DNA from: an uncultured bacterium
GTDB lineage: Bacteria > Actinomycetota > Coriobacteriia > Coriobacteriales > Coriobacteriaceae
Assembly (NCBI GenBank): GCA_905214105.1
Contig: CAJMKK010000001.1
Span: 1 to 64,000, forward strand
DNA: 64,000 nt
Reading direction: 5' to 3'
The position numbers and the translations under genes were made by a program. A model generated the notes under the pieces. It saw nothing but the letters and a program-made list of their open reading frames with translations. It did no database searches and was not told where the DNA came from. Within the stretch, counting starts at the first letter, position 1. The number at the start of each line of letters is the position of its first letter. Shown here piece after piece: positions 1 to 8,277 of the stretch.

Positions 1-46
1 CATGGTCGTGGGCATCATCGGCGCGTTCTTCGGCGTGCTGGCGTAA
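1..46 (+). CDS. PTS mannose-family EIID, C-terminal end only (partial)
   Basis: Only the last 14 codons and the stop are in the window. The encoded tail (VVGIIGAFFGVLA) closely matches the end of the complete EIID at 4364-5200 (VSIAGAFFGVLGVQ), so this is probably the membrane subunit of a second mannose-family PTS whose other genes lie upstream of the window. A strong terminator follows at once, consistent with the last gene of an operon. The identification rests on a very short stretch. Confidence 0.5.
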   Translation, partial: MVVGIIGAFFGVLA

Positions 47-80
47 GGGCCCGGCTGCATAGATTTTCGTTGCAACCTGG

Positions 81-120
81 AAAGGGGATGGAGCAGGCCT
101 ATGCCCTCCATCCCCTTTTT
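81..120 (+). terminator. Rho-independent terminator after the PTS fragment
   Basis: A 12-bp stem (AAGGGGATGGAG pairing with CTCCATCCCCTT) closes a short loop and is followed by a T run. It lies between the stop of the upstream PTS gene and the MFS gene. Confidence 0.9.
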
Positions 121-137
121 GTATAGAAGGAGTTCGT

Positions 138-1352
138 ATGTTCGCGAAGGATCGCGAAGCAATGCGCCTGACGCCGGCAGAGGTCAGGCTGATTCTTATT
201 GAGTCCCTGCAGTGGTGCGCCAACAACGCGGTCTACTTTTTGGGGCTTATCGGTGCGGCCACGTATGATCTGGCTGGCACGGCCTTTTTGGTTGCCGCCA
301 TTACGCTCGTGCGCAATCTTATGACGTCGGTGGGCAATATGGTGTCGGGCTCGGTCATCGATCGCTTTGGACCGCGCCGGACGTCGTTTGTGACGTGCGT
401 GATTACGGCAGTGCTATCGCTTGGCGTGGGGTTGGCGCCGTTGTCTGTCCCCGGGCTTGTGTTTGCCGCGTGCGTCTTGGGACTTGCGGGCGGCTTTATC
501 AACACCTGCACGCATGCGTTTCCGGGATACCTGGAGTCGACCACCGAGGGCCGTACCCGCGTGAACGGCCTCATGGTGTTCTACAGCAATATCGCCTATA
601 CCGCTGGCCCGCTGCTCGGCGGTGCCATCGTGAGCTGTTTTGCCACGCAATCGGTCTATCTGCTCATGGCGGGCATGATGGGTGTGGCGGCCGTGCTCTC
701 CTTGGGCTGTCACGAGTGTGTTGCTCCCGCAAAAGGGGAGAAGCCGAAGGGCGGTATTTTGGGCGGCATGGCCGAGGGTGCGCGACTTACGTTTCGCGAC
801 CACGACCTGCGCCTCATCTTTATCTCGGGCTTTTTGGGTTTCTTTGCGTTTGGCGCGTTCGATTCGCTGGAGTCGTTGTTCTATCGCGATGTGCTCAACG
901 TGGATATCGTCTGGCTGGGCTGGCTGTCCTCGGTCGTGGGCCTCACTTCCTCGGTGGGCGCGTTCATCCTGACCAAGCTTTCTGCCCGCCATGTCAACCT
1001 GCGATTGCTGCTCGGCGCGCTCATGGCCGTGGGCATTGGGTCCATGGTGTACGTGGGCACCGATATGCTGGGGGTCGCGATTATCGGTCAGGCGATTAAC
1101 GGTCTGGCCTGGGGATTCCTGGAACCGCTGCAGATGATCTTGATTCAGGAGCGCGCCGACATCAAATACCTGGGGCGCATTACCGGCTTTGTGCGTTTTG
1201 GCCTGATGAGCGCCGGCGTGCTGCCGCTGCTGGCGGCTCCGTTTTTGGCGGAGGCTTTGGGCGTTCAGGCGGTGCTGTTTGGGGCATCGACCATTATTGC
1301 GCTGGTAGGAACGCTGTTCTTTGTCACACAAGGGAGGCGCCAGAGGCGTTAG
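138..1352 (+). CDS. MFS transporter
   Basis: The 404-residue protein is almost entirely hydrophobic, with about twelve predicted membrane helices and a charged loop near residue 200 (CVAPAKGEKPKGG), the layout of the major facilitator superfamily. The motif between helices 2 and 3 (GSVIDRFGPRRTS) matches the conserved MFS loop motif G-x3-DRFG-x-RR. The ATG is preceded by AGAAGGAG. It stands alone between a terminator and the divergently regulated operon that starts after 1353. The substrate cannot be read from the sequence; general members of this subfamily export drugs or small metabolites. Confidence 0.85.
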   Translation: MFAKDREAMRLTPAEVRLILIESLQWCANNAVYFLGLIGAATYDLAGTAFLVAAITLVRNLMTSVGNMVSGSVIDRFGPRRTSFVTCVITAVLSLGVGLAPLSVPGLVFAACVLGLAGGFINTCTHAFPGYLESTTEGRTRVNGLMVFYSNIAYTAGPLLGGAIVSCFATQSVYLLMAGMMGVAAVLSLGCHECVAPAKGEKPKGGILGGMAEGARLTFRDHDLRLIFISGFLGFFAFGAFDSLESLFYRDVLNVDIVWLGWLSSVVGLTSSVGAFILTKLSARHVNLRLLLGALMAVGIGSMVYVGTDMLGVAIIGQAINGLAWGFLEPLQMILIQERADIKYLGRITGFVRFGLMSAGVLPLLAAPFLAEALGVQAVLFGASTIIALVGTLFFVTQGRRQRR

Positions 1353-1370
1353 CTATACATTCAATTCTAA

Positions 1371-1465
1371 TTTAATACCACTCACCAGAGAATTTCGACC
1401 GTTCACCGAGGATTGGAGCAGATTGATAAGTGGTATTAAAAACACATTAGGTGTATGTCTATAAT
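1371..1465 (+). promoter_or_regulatory. Promoter with inverted-repeat operator for the Amadori-product operon
   Basis: Two 12-bp arms in inverted orientation, TTTAATACCACT at 1371-1382 and AGTGGTATTAAA at 1429-1440, lie just upstream of a consensus TATAAT at 1460-1465. The second arm overlaps the place expected for the -35 box, and a further GGTAT follows at 1467. The spacing of about 46 bp between the arms fits looping or two dimers of a regulator. GntR/UTRA regulators control frl and gfr operons in other bacteria, but no regulator gene is adjacent here, so the binding protein is unknown. Confidence 0.6.
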
Positions 1466-1522
1466 TGGTATCGAAAAGAAACGCGATGTATAGAGTTGCG
1501 TGCAGGACAGAAAGGAAAAGCC

Positions 1523-2584
1523 ATGAAGGAAACCGAGAAGATCGAGATCATGCACTTTAGCCAGGAGGGCTACGTCGAGGACGGCAAGAACGTCTACGAG
1601 GCCGGCAAGAAGATGACCGCGCTCGCCGACAAGGTCGCCGACGAGGGCTACGACGCCGTGTTCCTGATGGGCGTCGGCGGCACCTGGGACGAGCTCATGC
1701 AGCTCGAGTACCTCATGAACAAGTTCGGCGACCGCGACCTCGAGGTCTACCTGATCCACGCCGCCGAGTGGAACGTCATGGGCCACAAGCGCATGACCGA
1801 GAAGTCCGTCGTGCTCACCGCCTCCGAGTCCGGCACCACCCCCGAGGTCCTCGAGGCCGTCAAGAAGATGAAGGAAAAGGGCATTCGCGTCTACGCCATG
1901 ACCAAGCCCGAGGGTCTCATCGGCCAGGCTGTCGGCGCCGAGAATTGCGTCAAGATGGCTTCCGATCATGGTAACGGCGGCTGCGAGATGGGCTACTACC
2001 TCGCCGACTGCTTCGGCCTGCGCCTGCTCAACCGCCGCGGCTGCTTCCCGCAGTTCGATAAGTTCATCGAGCAGACCAAGGACGTTTGGACCCACCTGGT
2101 CGACATCCGCAAGAGCTTCGAGCCGCGCGCCGAGGAGCTCGCAAAGAAGTACGCCCTGGCCCCCTACACCATGTTCATCGGCTCCGGCGCCCTGTGGGGC
2201 GAGACGATCCTGTTCTCGATGTGCATCCTGGAGGAGATGCAGTGGAAGCGCACCCGCTACATCACCTCGGCCGACTTCTTCCACGGCACCCTCGAGCTCG
2301 TGGAGCCCGGCGTCCCCGTGTTCCTGTTCATGGGCGAGGACGAGAACCGCAAGCTCGACGAGCGCGTCCGCGCGTTCCTCAACCGCGGCGTGACCGGCGA
2401 CACCGACATCAACATCATCGACACCGCCGAGTTCGCGATCCCCGGCCTTGACGACGAGTTCCGCGTCATCGTGTCTCCGTGGATCCTTTCCTCGCTGATC
2501 ACCGATCGCCTTGCCGCTTACTACGAGACGGTCACCAAGCACAACCTCAACTACCGTCGCTACTATCACCAGTTCGACTACTAA
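1523..2584 (+). CDS. SIS-domain deglycase (fructoselysine/glucoselysine-6-phosphate type)
   Basis: The 353-residue protein has two sugar-isomerase (SIS) subdomains, with a phosphate-binding SESGTTPEVLEA stretch in the first. It resembles FrlB and GfrE/GfrF, which hydrolyse 6-phosphorylated Amadori products to a hexose 6-phosphate and lysine. The ATG at 1523 is chosen because AGAAAGGA precedes it and the length matches the family; an upstream in-frame start at 1451 would lie on the promoter. It is the first gene of an operon with a complete mannose-family PTS and a FrlC-like epimerase, the set expected for import and breakdown of fructoselysine or glucoselysine. Whether the substrate is fructoselysine, glucoselysine or another amine adduct is not decided by the sequence. 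Confidence 0.8.
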   Translation: MKETEKIEIMHFSQEGYVEDGKNVYEAGKKMTALADKVADEGYDAVFLMGVGGTWDELMQLEYLMNKFGDRDLEVYLIHAAEWNVMGHKRMTEKSVVLTASESGTTPEVLEAVKKMKEKGIRVYAMTKPEGLIGQAVGAENCVKMASDHGNGGCEMGYYLADCFGLRLLNRRGCFPQFDKFIEQTKDVWTHLVDIRKSFEPRAEELAKKYALAPYTMFIGSGALWGETILFSMCILEEMQWKRTRYITSADFFHGTLELVEPGVPVFLFMGEDENRKLDERVRAFLNRGVTGDTDINIIDTAEFAIPGLDDEFRVIVSPWILSSLITDRLAAYYETVTKHNLNYRRYYHQFDY

Positions 2585-2612
2585 TAGTTGACCACTCATT
2601 TAAGAAGCACCC

Positions 2613-2642
2613 TGCCCGGGCGCATGCGTCCGGGCATTTTTA
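2613..2642 (+). terminator. Hairpin with T run between deglycase and PTS genes
   Basis: A nearly perfect palindrome, TGCCCGG through CCGGGCA, followed by TTTTTA lies between the deglycase gene and EIIA. It probably acts as a partial terminator or an mRNA-stabilising structure giving more deglycase transcript than PTS transcript. No separate promoter is evident in the 28 bp before EIIA. Confidence 0.65.
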
Positions 2643-2670
2643 TGCCGAAATTCGCTAGGAAGGGGATCGA

Positions 2671-3087
2671 ATGAGGCAGTTTATCGTGGCGTCCCATGCT
2701 CATTTCGCGTCTGGAATCGTCGAGAGCATCGGCCTGCTTTCCGGTGAGCGCGAAAACGTCCATGCGCTCTCTATGTATGTCGACGGAAACGAGGACCTGT
2801 CCAAGGAGGCTGCAGCGATTCTGGACGGCTTTGCCGCGGACGACGAAGTTGTCGTGTGCACTGACCTCTTTGGCGGCAGCGTCAACAACGAGTTCACCAA
2901 GATCGTCCAGACGCGTCCCAACACGCACCTCGTGACCAATATGAACTTGCCACTCCTTATTCAGCTGCTGTTCGTACCCGATTCCACTCCGATCGACGAG
3001 GCCATTCGCCAGATCGTCGAGGCGGACGACACTAAGGTCAAGTACGTCAACGACCTGCTGGGGCAGGCCGAACTCGATGAGTTTTAA
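2671..3087 (+). CDS. PTS EIIA, mannose family
   Basis: The 138-residue cytoplasmic EIIA has the N-terminal signature FIVASHAHFASG, in which His9 is the expected phosphorylated residue. The DLFGGSVNNEF stretch in the middle matches the second conserved EIIA-Man motif. It accepts phosphate from HPr and passes it to EIIB. The ATG follows AGGAAGGGG. It begins an uninterrupted run of EIIA, EIIB, EIIC and EIID. Together with the deglycase upstream it most likely serves uptake of a sugar-amine adduct. Confidence 0.92.
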   Translation: MRQFIVASHAHFASGIVESIGLLSGERENVHALSMYVDGNEDLSKEAAAILDGFAADDEVVVCTDLFGGSVNNEFTKIVQTRPNTHLVTNMNLPLLIQLLFVPDSTPIDEAIRQIVEADDTKVKYVNDLLGQAELDEF

Positions 3088-3103
3088 TCGTTAGGAGCAC
3101 ATC

Positions 3104-3574
3104 ATGATTCAGATGATTCGTGTAGATTATCGACTGCTTCACGGCCAGGTTGCCGTTAGCTGGACCTCGGCTCTGGGTGCCGACTGCATCCTGTTAGTGA
3201 GCGACACGGTCCTCAATGACAAGCTTCGTCTGCAGGCCCTGTCCCTTGCAAAGCCCGAAGGATGCAAGGTCGTCGTCAAAAACACCGAGGATGCTGTCAA
3301 GGCGCTCCAGAGCGGTGTGACCGATAAGTACAAACTCTTCGTGGTTTGCGAGACGATTCAGCAGGCCGGTGCCGTCGCCAAGGCGATGGGAGTCAAGAAG
3401 ATCAACCTCGGCAACGTTGCCTTTAGCGAGAATGCCCGCCAGGTCTCGACGAGCGTGTTCCTCACGCCCGAGAACGAGGCCTACGTGAAGGAGCTGCTCG
3501 GCGAGGGCTATGAACTGTTCATTCAGATGATTCCGGCAGATGCGAAGACTGACGCCGCGAAGGTCATCGGTTAG
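3104..3574 (+). CDS. PTS EIIB, mannose family
   Basis: The 156-residue protein opens with IRVDYRLLHGQV, the mannose-family EIIB signature; His13 is the phosphorylation site. EIIB transfers phosphate from EIIA to the incoming sugar during transport by EIIC/EIID. It starts 16 bases after EIIA and is preceded by TTAGGAGCA. The length is normal for the family. Confidence 0.93.
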   Translation: MIQMIRVDYRLLHGQVAVSWTSALGADCILLVSDTVLNDKLRLQALSLAKPEGCKVVVKNTEDAVKALQSGVTDKYKLFVVCETIQQAGAVAKAMGVKKINLGNVAFSENARQVSTSVFLTPENEAYVKELLGEGYELFIQMIPADAKTDAAKVIG

Positions 3575-3582
3575 GGGCCGTC

Positions 3583-4374
3583 ATGGTTATCAAGACAATC
3601 CTGATTTTCCTTATTGCCCTTTTGGGTTATTCCGAGTGGCTGACGGGCACGAGCTACCTCCAGCGCCCGATCGTGCTCGGACCTCTGGTTGGCCTTGTCA
3701 TGGGCGACATGGTGACCGGCACGATCATGGGCGCCACGATGGAGCTTGCCATGGTCGGCGCCATCTCGGTCGGCGCCTATAACCCGCCCGATACGATTTC
3801 CGGCACTATCCTGGGCGTATCTCTTGCCATGCAGGCCGGCGCGGACGCTTCGGCGGCCCTGACCCTGGGTATTCCTATCGCCACGATCGTCCTGGCGCTC
3901 GACACGGCCCTGGGCCAACCGGTCATGCTGCTGCTGGTGCACCGTATCGACAAAAACGTCGAGGACGGAGACACCAAGGCCATCACGCGCAACATGCTCA
4001 TCGCCGGTTACGCGCAGAGCTGGTGCGGCCTGCTGATTATTCCCCTGGCATTCTTCTTTGGTGCCGATGCTGTTGCCAGCCTGCTCAACATCATCCCCGA
4101 TTTCGTTCAGACCGGCATGGATGTCGCCGCCGCCTTCTTGCCCGCACTCGGCTTTGCGATGCTGGCGCAGATGATTATGAACAAAACAGTGGCTCCGTTC
4201 TTCTTCGCTGGCTTCTTCCTCGTCGCCTACTTTGGCATTAGCACGACGGGTGTGGCGATCTTTGCCGCGATCATCGTCGTCGCGATGACGGTTTTGGGTG
4301 ATAAGAAAAAAGCGGAGCAGCCCGCAGCGGCAACCGAGGATCCTGCGATTGGGAGTGGGTTCGATGAGTTTTAA
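3583..4374 (+). CDS. PTS EIIC, mannose family
   Basis: The 263-residue membrane protein has several hydrophobic helices and the conserved segments RPIVLGPLVGLVMGD and MELAMVGAISVGAYNPPD of the mannose/sorbose EIIC family. It forms the sugar-translocating channel together with EIID. The start lies eight bases after EIIB. A short charged tail (KKKAEQPAAATEDPAIGSGFDEF) ends the protein, and its last codons overlap the EIID start. Confidence 0.93.
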   Translation: MVIKTILIFLIALLGYSEWLTGTSYLQRPIVLGPLVGLVMGDMVTGTIMGATMELAMVGAISVGAYNPPDTISGTILGVSLAMQAGADASAALTLGIPIATIVLALDTALGQPVMLLLVHRIDKNVEDGDTKAITRNMLIAGYAQSWCGLLIIPLAFFFGADAVASLLNIIPDFVQTGMDVAAAFLPALGFAMLAQMIMNKTVAPFFFAGFFLVAYFGISTTGVAIFAAIIVVAMTVLGDKKKAEQPAAATEDPAIGSGFDEF

Positions 4375-5200
4375 GTTTGAGTCTTCTTACGACGGGCTGA
4401 TTTCCCGCGCAGACCTTAAGAAGCTGTTCTGGCGCTCGATTCCCTATGAGCATTCCTGGAACTACGAGCGTATGGGCCATATCGGCTTTATGTGGGCCCT
4501 TATGCCGATCCTTCGCAAGCTGTATCCGCAGGATGCGGACTTTAAGGCCGCCCTTAAGCGCCATATGGAGCTCTATAACGTCACGCCGTACATCTCGACG
4601 CTTCCCATGTCCATCGCCGCTGCAATGGAGGAGGTCAACGCTACTGACGATAGCTTTGACACGAGCGCGATCTCTAATGTCAAGCTTGCTTTGATGGGGC
4701 CGCTGTCCGGCGTGGGCGATGCTTTCTACTGGGGCACGCTGCGAATTTTGGCAACGGGTGTCGGCACGTCGCTGGCGCTGCAGGGCTCTATTCTTGGCCC
4801 GATTTTGTTCCTGCTCGTGTTCAACGTTCCTCACTACATCATCCGTTACCTGCTGACGTTTGTGGGATATCGCTTTGGCTCGGACATGATCAGCAAGGTC
4901 CAGGAATCGGGCATTATGGACACGATCGTCAAGATGGCCTCTATCATGGGCGCCATGGTGATCGGTGCTATGACCATGGAGATGGTCACCGTGGACATTC
5001 CGCTCATGGTCGGTGCGGGCGATGGTGCTCAGACGCTCGCCGAGCTGCTCAACGGAATCTTCCCGGGCTTTGTCACGATGGGGCTGTTTGGAATTGTCTA
5101 TCTCATGCTCAAGAAGAAGATGAATCCGCTGCTCATCATGCTTGTGATCCTGCTCGTGAGTATCGCTGGCGCGTTCTTTGGAGTGCTTGGTGTCCAGTAG
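4364..5200 (+). CDS. PTS EIID, mannose family
   Basis: The 278-residue protein belongs to the mannose-family EIID group: it begins with a cytoplasmic helix (LISRADLKKLFWRSIPYEHSWNYERM), carries the conserved LMGPLSGVGDAFYWGTLR stretch and ends in hydrophobic helices. The ATG at 4364 overlaps the EIIC stop by 11 bases, implying translational coupling; the longer open frame from 4298 lies inside EIIC and is not the natural start. It forms the membrane complex with EIIC. A terminator-like hairpin follows at 5243. Confidence 0.93.
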   Translation: MSFKFESSYDGLISRADLKKLFWRSIPYEHSWNYERMGHIGFMWALMPILRKLYPQDADFKAALKRHMELYNVTPYISTLPMSIAAAMEEVNATDDSFDTSAISNVKLALMGPLSGVGDAFYWGTLRILATGVGTSLALQGSILGPILFLLVFNVPHYIIRYLLTFVGYRFGSDMISKVQESGIMDTIVKMASIMGAMVIGAMTMEMVTVDIPLMVGAGDGAQTLAELLNGIFPGFVTMGLFGIVYLMLKKKMNPLLIMLVILLVSIAGAFFGVLGVQ

Positions 5201-5242
5201 GGTATCCGTCAGTATCCGTCATAATGAAAACAATGTAAGAGG

Positions 5243-5276
5243 GGGCGTCGCGCACACTGTGCTGCGGCGCCCTTTT
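5243..5276 (+). terminator. Hairpin with T run before the epimerase gene
   Basis: A 9-bp stem, GGGCGTCGC pairing with GCGGCGCCC (one G-T wobble), is followed by TTTT. It lies inside the operon, 18 bases before the next start, so it probably attenuates rather than ends transcription. Confidence 0.65.
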
Positions 5277-5293
5277 GCCGAAAGGTGGACAAG

Positions 5294-6130
5294 ATGGAGT
5301 ATCCGCAGCTTGCCGTCATGAATATCAGCCATCGTTATTTTGACCTTGAGGAATTCTTTTCTTCGGCAGCGGCCTCGGGCTATACGTGTTGCGAGCTTTG
5401 GACCGGGGCGATGCATCTGTATGTCGATTGCCATGGATACGATTCGCTCGAGCGGGTACGGGAGCTGTCGCAGCGGTATGGGGTTCGGATTGTGGGGCTT
5501 TGTCCCGAACAGAACAACCCCAAGCCGTGGAATATCGCGGCGCGCGGGAATGAGGCGCGTGCCCGCACGCTCGCGTACTTTAAGAACGTTGTAGATATCG
5601 CGGCGGAACTTGGAGCCGAGCAGGTCATGGTCTCGAGCGGCTGGGCATTTTTGAACGAGCCGATCGAGGACGCGTGGGGTCGCAGCGCCTCGATGCTGCG
5701 TGCGATTGCCGAGCATGCGGGAGAGCGCGGCGTGCGACTGGTGCTCGAGGCCCTACAGCCGGTTGAGTCGATGATCGTGAACTCGGCGGCCGATACGAAG
5801 CGCATGATCGAGGCAGTTGATCATCCGGCACTTAAGGCGTGTCTGGATTTGGGCGCTATGGCGGTGGCGGGGGATACCATCGACGATTATTTTGATCTGC
5901 TTGGCGATGATGTCGCCCACGTGCATTTTGTCGATGTTGCGGCAGATGGCACGACGCATCTTGCTTGGGGTGACGGCGACCGCGATATGCGCGCCGACCT
6001 GGATAGGCTGGTGGCGCGCGGCTATCGCGGAGTTGTTTCGGCCGAGACCTATGATTGGCGCTATTTCGCCAATCCCGCGGCAGCCGACGCTCAGGTTATG
6101 GCGGAGTACCGACGCGCGATTGGCGCCTAA
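5294..6130 (+). CDS. FrlC-like sugar epimerase/isomerase (TIM barrel)
   Basis: The 278-residue protein is an AP-endonuclease-2-type TIM barrel of the sugar isomerase/epimerase group, close in length to FrlC (fructoselysine 3-epimerase). Likely metal-binding acidic and histidine residues sit in the strand ends VLEALQP, CLDLGAM, VHFVD and SAETYD. The ATG at 5294 is preferred over the GTG at 5285 because AGGTGG is placed correctly for it. FrlC interconverts psicoselysine and fructoselysine, which would widen the substrates of the upstream PTS and deglycase. Assignment to FrlC itself rather than another epimerase is inferred from context. Confidence 0.72.
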   Translation: MEYPQLAVMNISHRYFDLEEFFSSAAASGYTCCELWTGAMHLYVDCHGYDSLERVRELSQRYGVRIVGLCPEQNNPKPWNIAARGNEARARTLAYFKNVVDIAAELGAEQVMVSSGWAFLNEPIEDAWGRSASMLRAIAEHAGERGVRLVLEALQPVESMIVNSAADTKRMIEAVDHPALKACLDLGAMAVAGDTIDDYFDLLGDDVAHVHFVDVAADGTTHLAWGDGDRDMRADLDRLVARGYRGVVSAETYDWRYFANPAAADAQVMAEYRRAIGA

Positions 6131-6316
6131 GTGGGACAGGGCGCCGAGTTGGCGTTTGACGCTTTTTGAGAAACGGGACGTGCTTTCCGCTTGAGGCTTC
6201 TGGCGGAAAGCACGTCCCAGAACAGGCGCTCAGAATGGGACACACTTTCCGCTGAGGACCTCAACCGGAAACCGCATCCCAGTTTTTGGCTGGCGGGCGG
6301 GACGCGCTTTCCCCTA
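6131..6316. repeat. Three 62-bp-spaced palindromic repeat units
   Basis: The motif GGGAC-R-Y-R-CTTTCC begins at 6175, 6237 and 6299, exactly 62 bp apart. The first unit forms a perfect 16-bp stem (GGGACGTGCTTTCCGC at 6175-6190 with its complement at 6203-6218). The second (6236-6281) is an imperfect stem followed by five Ts, so it may terminate the operon upstream. The third is only a half unit. No gene lies in 6131-6456. Confidence 0.75.
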
Positions 6317-6390
6317 TGTTTCCAAATGAATACGCTGTGAGCCGAGAGAGACGATTTTCCCCGCAAGCACTCTAGTATGCTAAAGTACCC

Positions 6391-6420
6391 AGAAGACCGG
6401 CGGAGCTATGCCGGTCTTCT
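6391..6420 (+). promoter_or_regulatory. Leader hairpin upstream of the his operon
   Basis: A perfect 11-bp stem (AGAAGACCGGC with GCCGGTCTTCT) closes an 8-base loop 36 bases before hisZG. No T run follows, so it is not a simple terminator. A TATGCT at 6376-6381 could be the -10 box, which would place the hairpin at the very 5' end of the transcript. No T-box signature or run of histidine codons is visible. Confidence 0.5.
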
Positions 6421-6456
6421 GCTCTATATGAAACACAGCATGAGGAGGCTCACCAG

Positions 6457-8172
6457 ATGACGGCCACACCGTGGGGATTCCGGGACATATTGCCCGAGGA
6501 GGCTCAGGCGCGCGAGGAGATTGCGCTGACGGTGAAGGGCTGCTTCAGGGAGCATCATTACCTTCCGGTCGAAACGCCGCTGCTCGAGGACAAGGGTTCA
6601 CTCGAGGAAGGCGGCCGCATCGCGGACACGCCGTTTAAGCTTTTTGACGATGATGGCCGTCTGCTGGTGGTCCGTCCCGACAACACATTGCCGATCGTGC
6701 GTCTGGTCTCGACCCGCATGCGCGCGGCCGACCTGCCCCTGCGCCTGCGCTATGAGGCGCCGGTGGTTCGCGAGTGCCAGCGCAATGCCGGTGGCTCGCG
6801 TCAGTTTACGCAGCTGGGCTTTGAGCTTATCGGTGCGGGCGACACCGCGGGCGATGTCGAGATTGTCTCGCTGGTAGCCGAGGCGGTGCGCAAGCTGGCG
6901 CTGCCCGCTGCGCGCATTATCGCAGGTAGCGTGCGTCCGTTTAAGGAGCTGCTCGCGGCGTGCGAGGATCGCGAGCTGGCTGCCGAGGCCCTGCGCTGCG
7001 TGCACGCCAACGACTTTGTGGGCCTCGATGCCCGCGTGGCGGCAAGCGCCGAGTCCGATGCCGTCAAGGTTGCCATTAGCGAGCTGCCGCGCTTGCACGG
7101 CGGCGCCGAGGTACTCGACCGCGTCGATGTGCTTCTGGCGGCGGCGGGCATTGTCGCGCCGCTCACGCGCGAGCTGCGCGCCCTGGTCGAGGGCCTGGCT
7201 CCCGAGGACGCCCAGGTGCTGTCGTTCGACTTCTCCATCATGAACTCGTTCGATTACTACACGGGTCTGGTCTTTAAGGCCTATGCCGGTGGCTTGCCCG
7301 ATCCGGTCGGTTCGGGTGGACGCTACGACTCCATCTTTACCGGCGCATTTGGCGACGGCATCGAGGTACCGGCGGCGGGTTTCGCCTTTTCGCTCGAGCG
7401 TCTGGAGGCTGCGCACACCTCGGCCGAGGACGCTGCTTCCGATGGCGATCACGCCGCGGGCCGTGGCGCCGAGGGCCCGCTGCGCATCGCCGTGCCCAAG
7501 GGCTCGCTCAAGGCCGATACGCTCGACGTGCTCGAAGCCGCGGGCCTGGACGTCTCTGAGTTGCGCGATCCGGGCCGTCACCTAATCGTGCGCGGCCGCG
7601 ACACGCGTGCCGGTGAGGGCGCGGTCGGAGATATCGAGTTTGTCATCGTGCGCCCCAGCGATGCGCCCGCCTTTGTGGGCTGCGGCGGTGCCGATTGCGG
7701 CATCTGCGGTTGGGACTCGCTTATCGAGGCCGACCTCAACCTGCTGCAGCTGGTCGATCTGGGCTACGGCCTGTGCACTTTCATTGAGGCGGAGCCCGCG
7801 TGGCGCGCCGGCCAGGCCGAGCGCAACTATGCCCGCCGCGGGTCGCTTCGCGTGGCCACCAAGTATCCGCGCATCGCGAGCGCCTGGTATGCCGAGCGCG
7901 GTGTGAACGCCGATATCGTCTCGCTGCACGGTAACATTGAGCTGGGTCCCATCGTCGGCATGACCGATCGCATCGTGGATATTACCGCCACGGGCGCCAC
8001 GCTGCGCGATAACGACCTCGTTATTACTGGTCGCATTATGGACTGCACGGCCCGCTTCTTTGTCAATCCGGGTGCCGCACGTCTGGATCCGCGCGTACGC
8101 AATCTGGCAGATCGCTTGGCGGCAGCCGTGAAGGACAAGCATTTTGAGCCCGTTGCGGGCTCGGCACAATAG
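6457..8172 (+). CDS. hisZG: Fused ATP phosphoribosyltransferase: HisZ regulatory plus HisG catalytic domains
   Basis: The 571-residue protein catalyses the first step of histidine synthesis, joining ATP and PRPP. Residues 1-318 are HisZ, a histidyl-tRNA-synthetase-like regulatory domain (DNTLPIVRL, FELIGAGD, SFDYYTGLVFKAY, GSGGRYDSI). A linker rich in Ala, Asp and Gly spans about 319-341. From residue 342 the short-form HisG begins (LRIAVPKGSLK) and includes GNIELGPIVGMTDRIVDITATGATL. HisZ and short HisG are normally separate subunits of a hetero-octamer, so the fusion is unusual. The HisG domain carries several cysteines (FVGCGGADCGICGWDSL) where relatives usually have few. AGGAGG precedes the ATG. 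It heads the his operon. Confidence 0.92.
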   Translation: MTATPWGFRDILPEEAQAREEIALTVKGCFREHHYLPVETPLLEDKGSLEEGGRIADTPFKLFDDDGRLLVVRPDNTLPIVRLVSTRMRAADLPLRLRYEAPVVRECQRNAGGSRQFTQLGFELIGAGDTAGDVEIVSLVAEAVRKLALPAARIIAGSVRPFKELLAACEDRELAAEALRCVHANDFVGLDARVAASAESDAVKVAISELPRLHGGAEVLDRVDVLLAAAGIVAPLTRELRALVEGLAPEDAQVLSFDFSIMNSFDYYTGLVFKAYAGGLPDPVGSGGRYDSIFTGAFGDGIEVPAAGFAFSLERLEAAHTSAEDAASDGDHAAGRGAEGPLRIAVPKGSLKADTLDVLEAAGLDVSELRDPGRHLIVRGRDTRAGEGAVGDIEFVIVRPSDAPAFVGCGGADCGICGWDSLIEADLNLLQLVDLGYGLCTFIEAEPAWRAGQAERNYARRGSLRVATKYPRIASAWYAERGVNADIVSLHGNIELGPIVGMTDRIVDITATGATLRDNDLVITGRIMDCTARFFVNPGAARLDPRVRNLADRLAAAVKDKHFEPVAGSAQ

Positions 8173-8277
8173 CGCGAGCACGCACGGGCGCCCCAACGTC
8201 CGGGCGGCGGGCCGACTGGCGCCGCCGCCCGGTCTCTCGTTTTTCGAACACAACCTCGACCGATAGGGGATACCGAA

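Noticed and set aside
1436..2599. Long open frame antisense to the deglycase gene (387 codons, minus strand)
   Set aside because: It is Val/Leu/Ala-rich without domains and arises from GC codon bias opposite a clear SIS-domain gene.
6361..6456. T-box or histidine attenuator in the his leader
   Set aside because: No T-box consensus, specifier loop or run of His codons is present; only a simple hairpin is seen.
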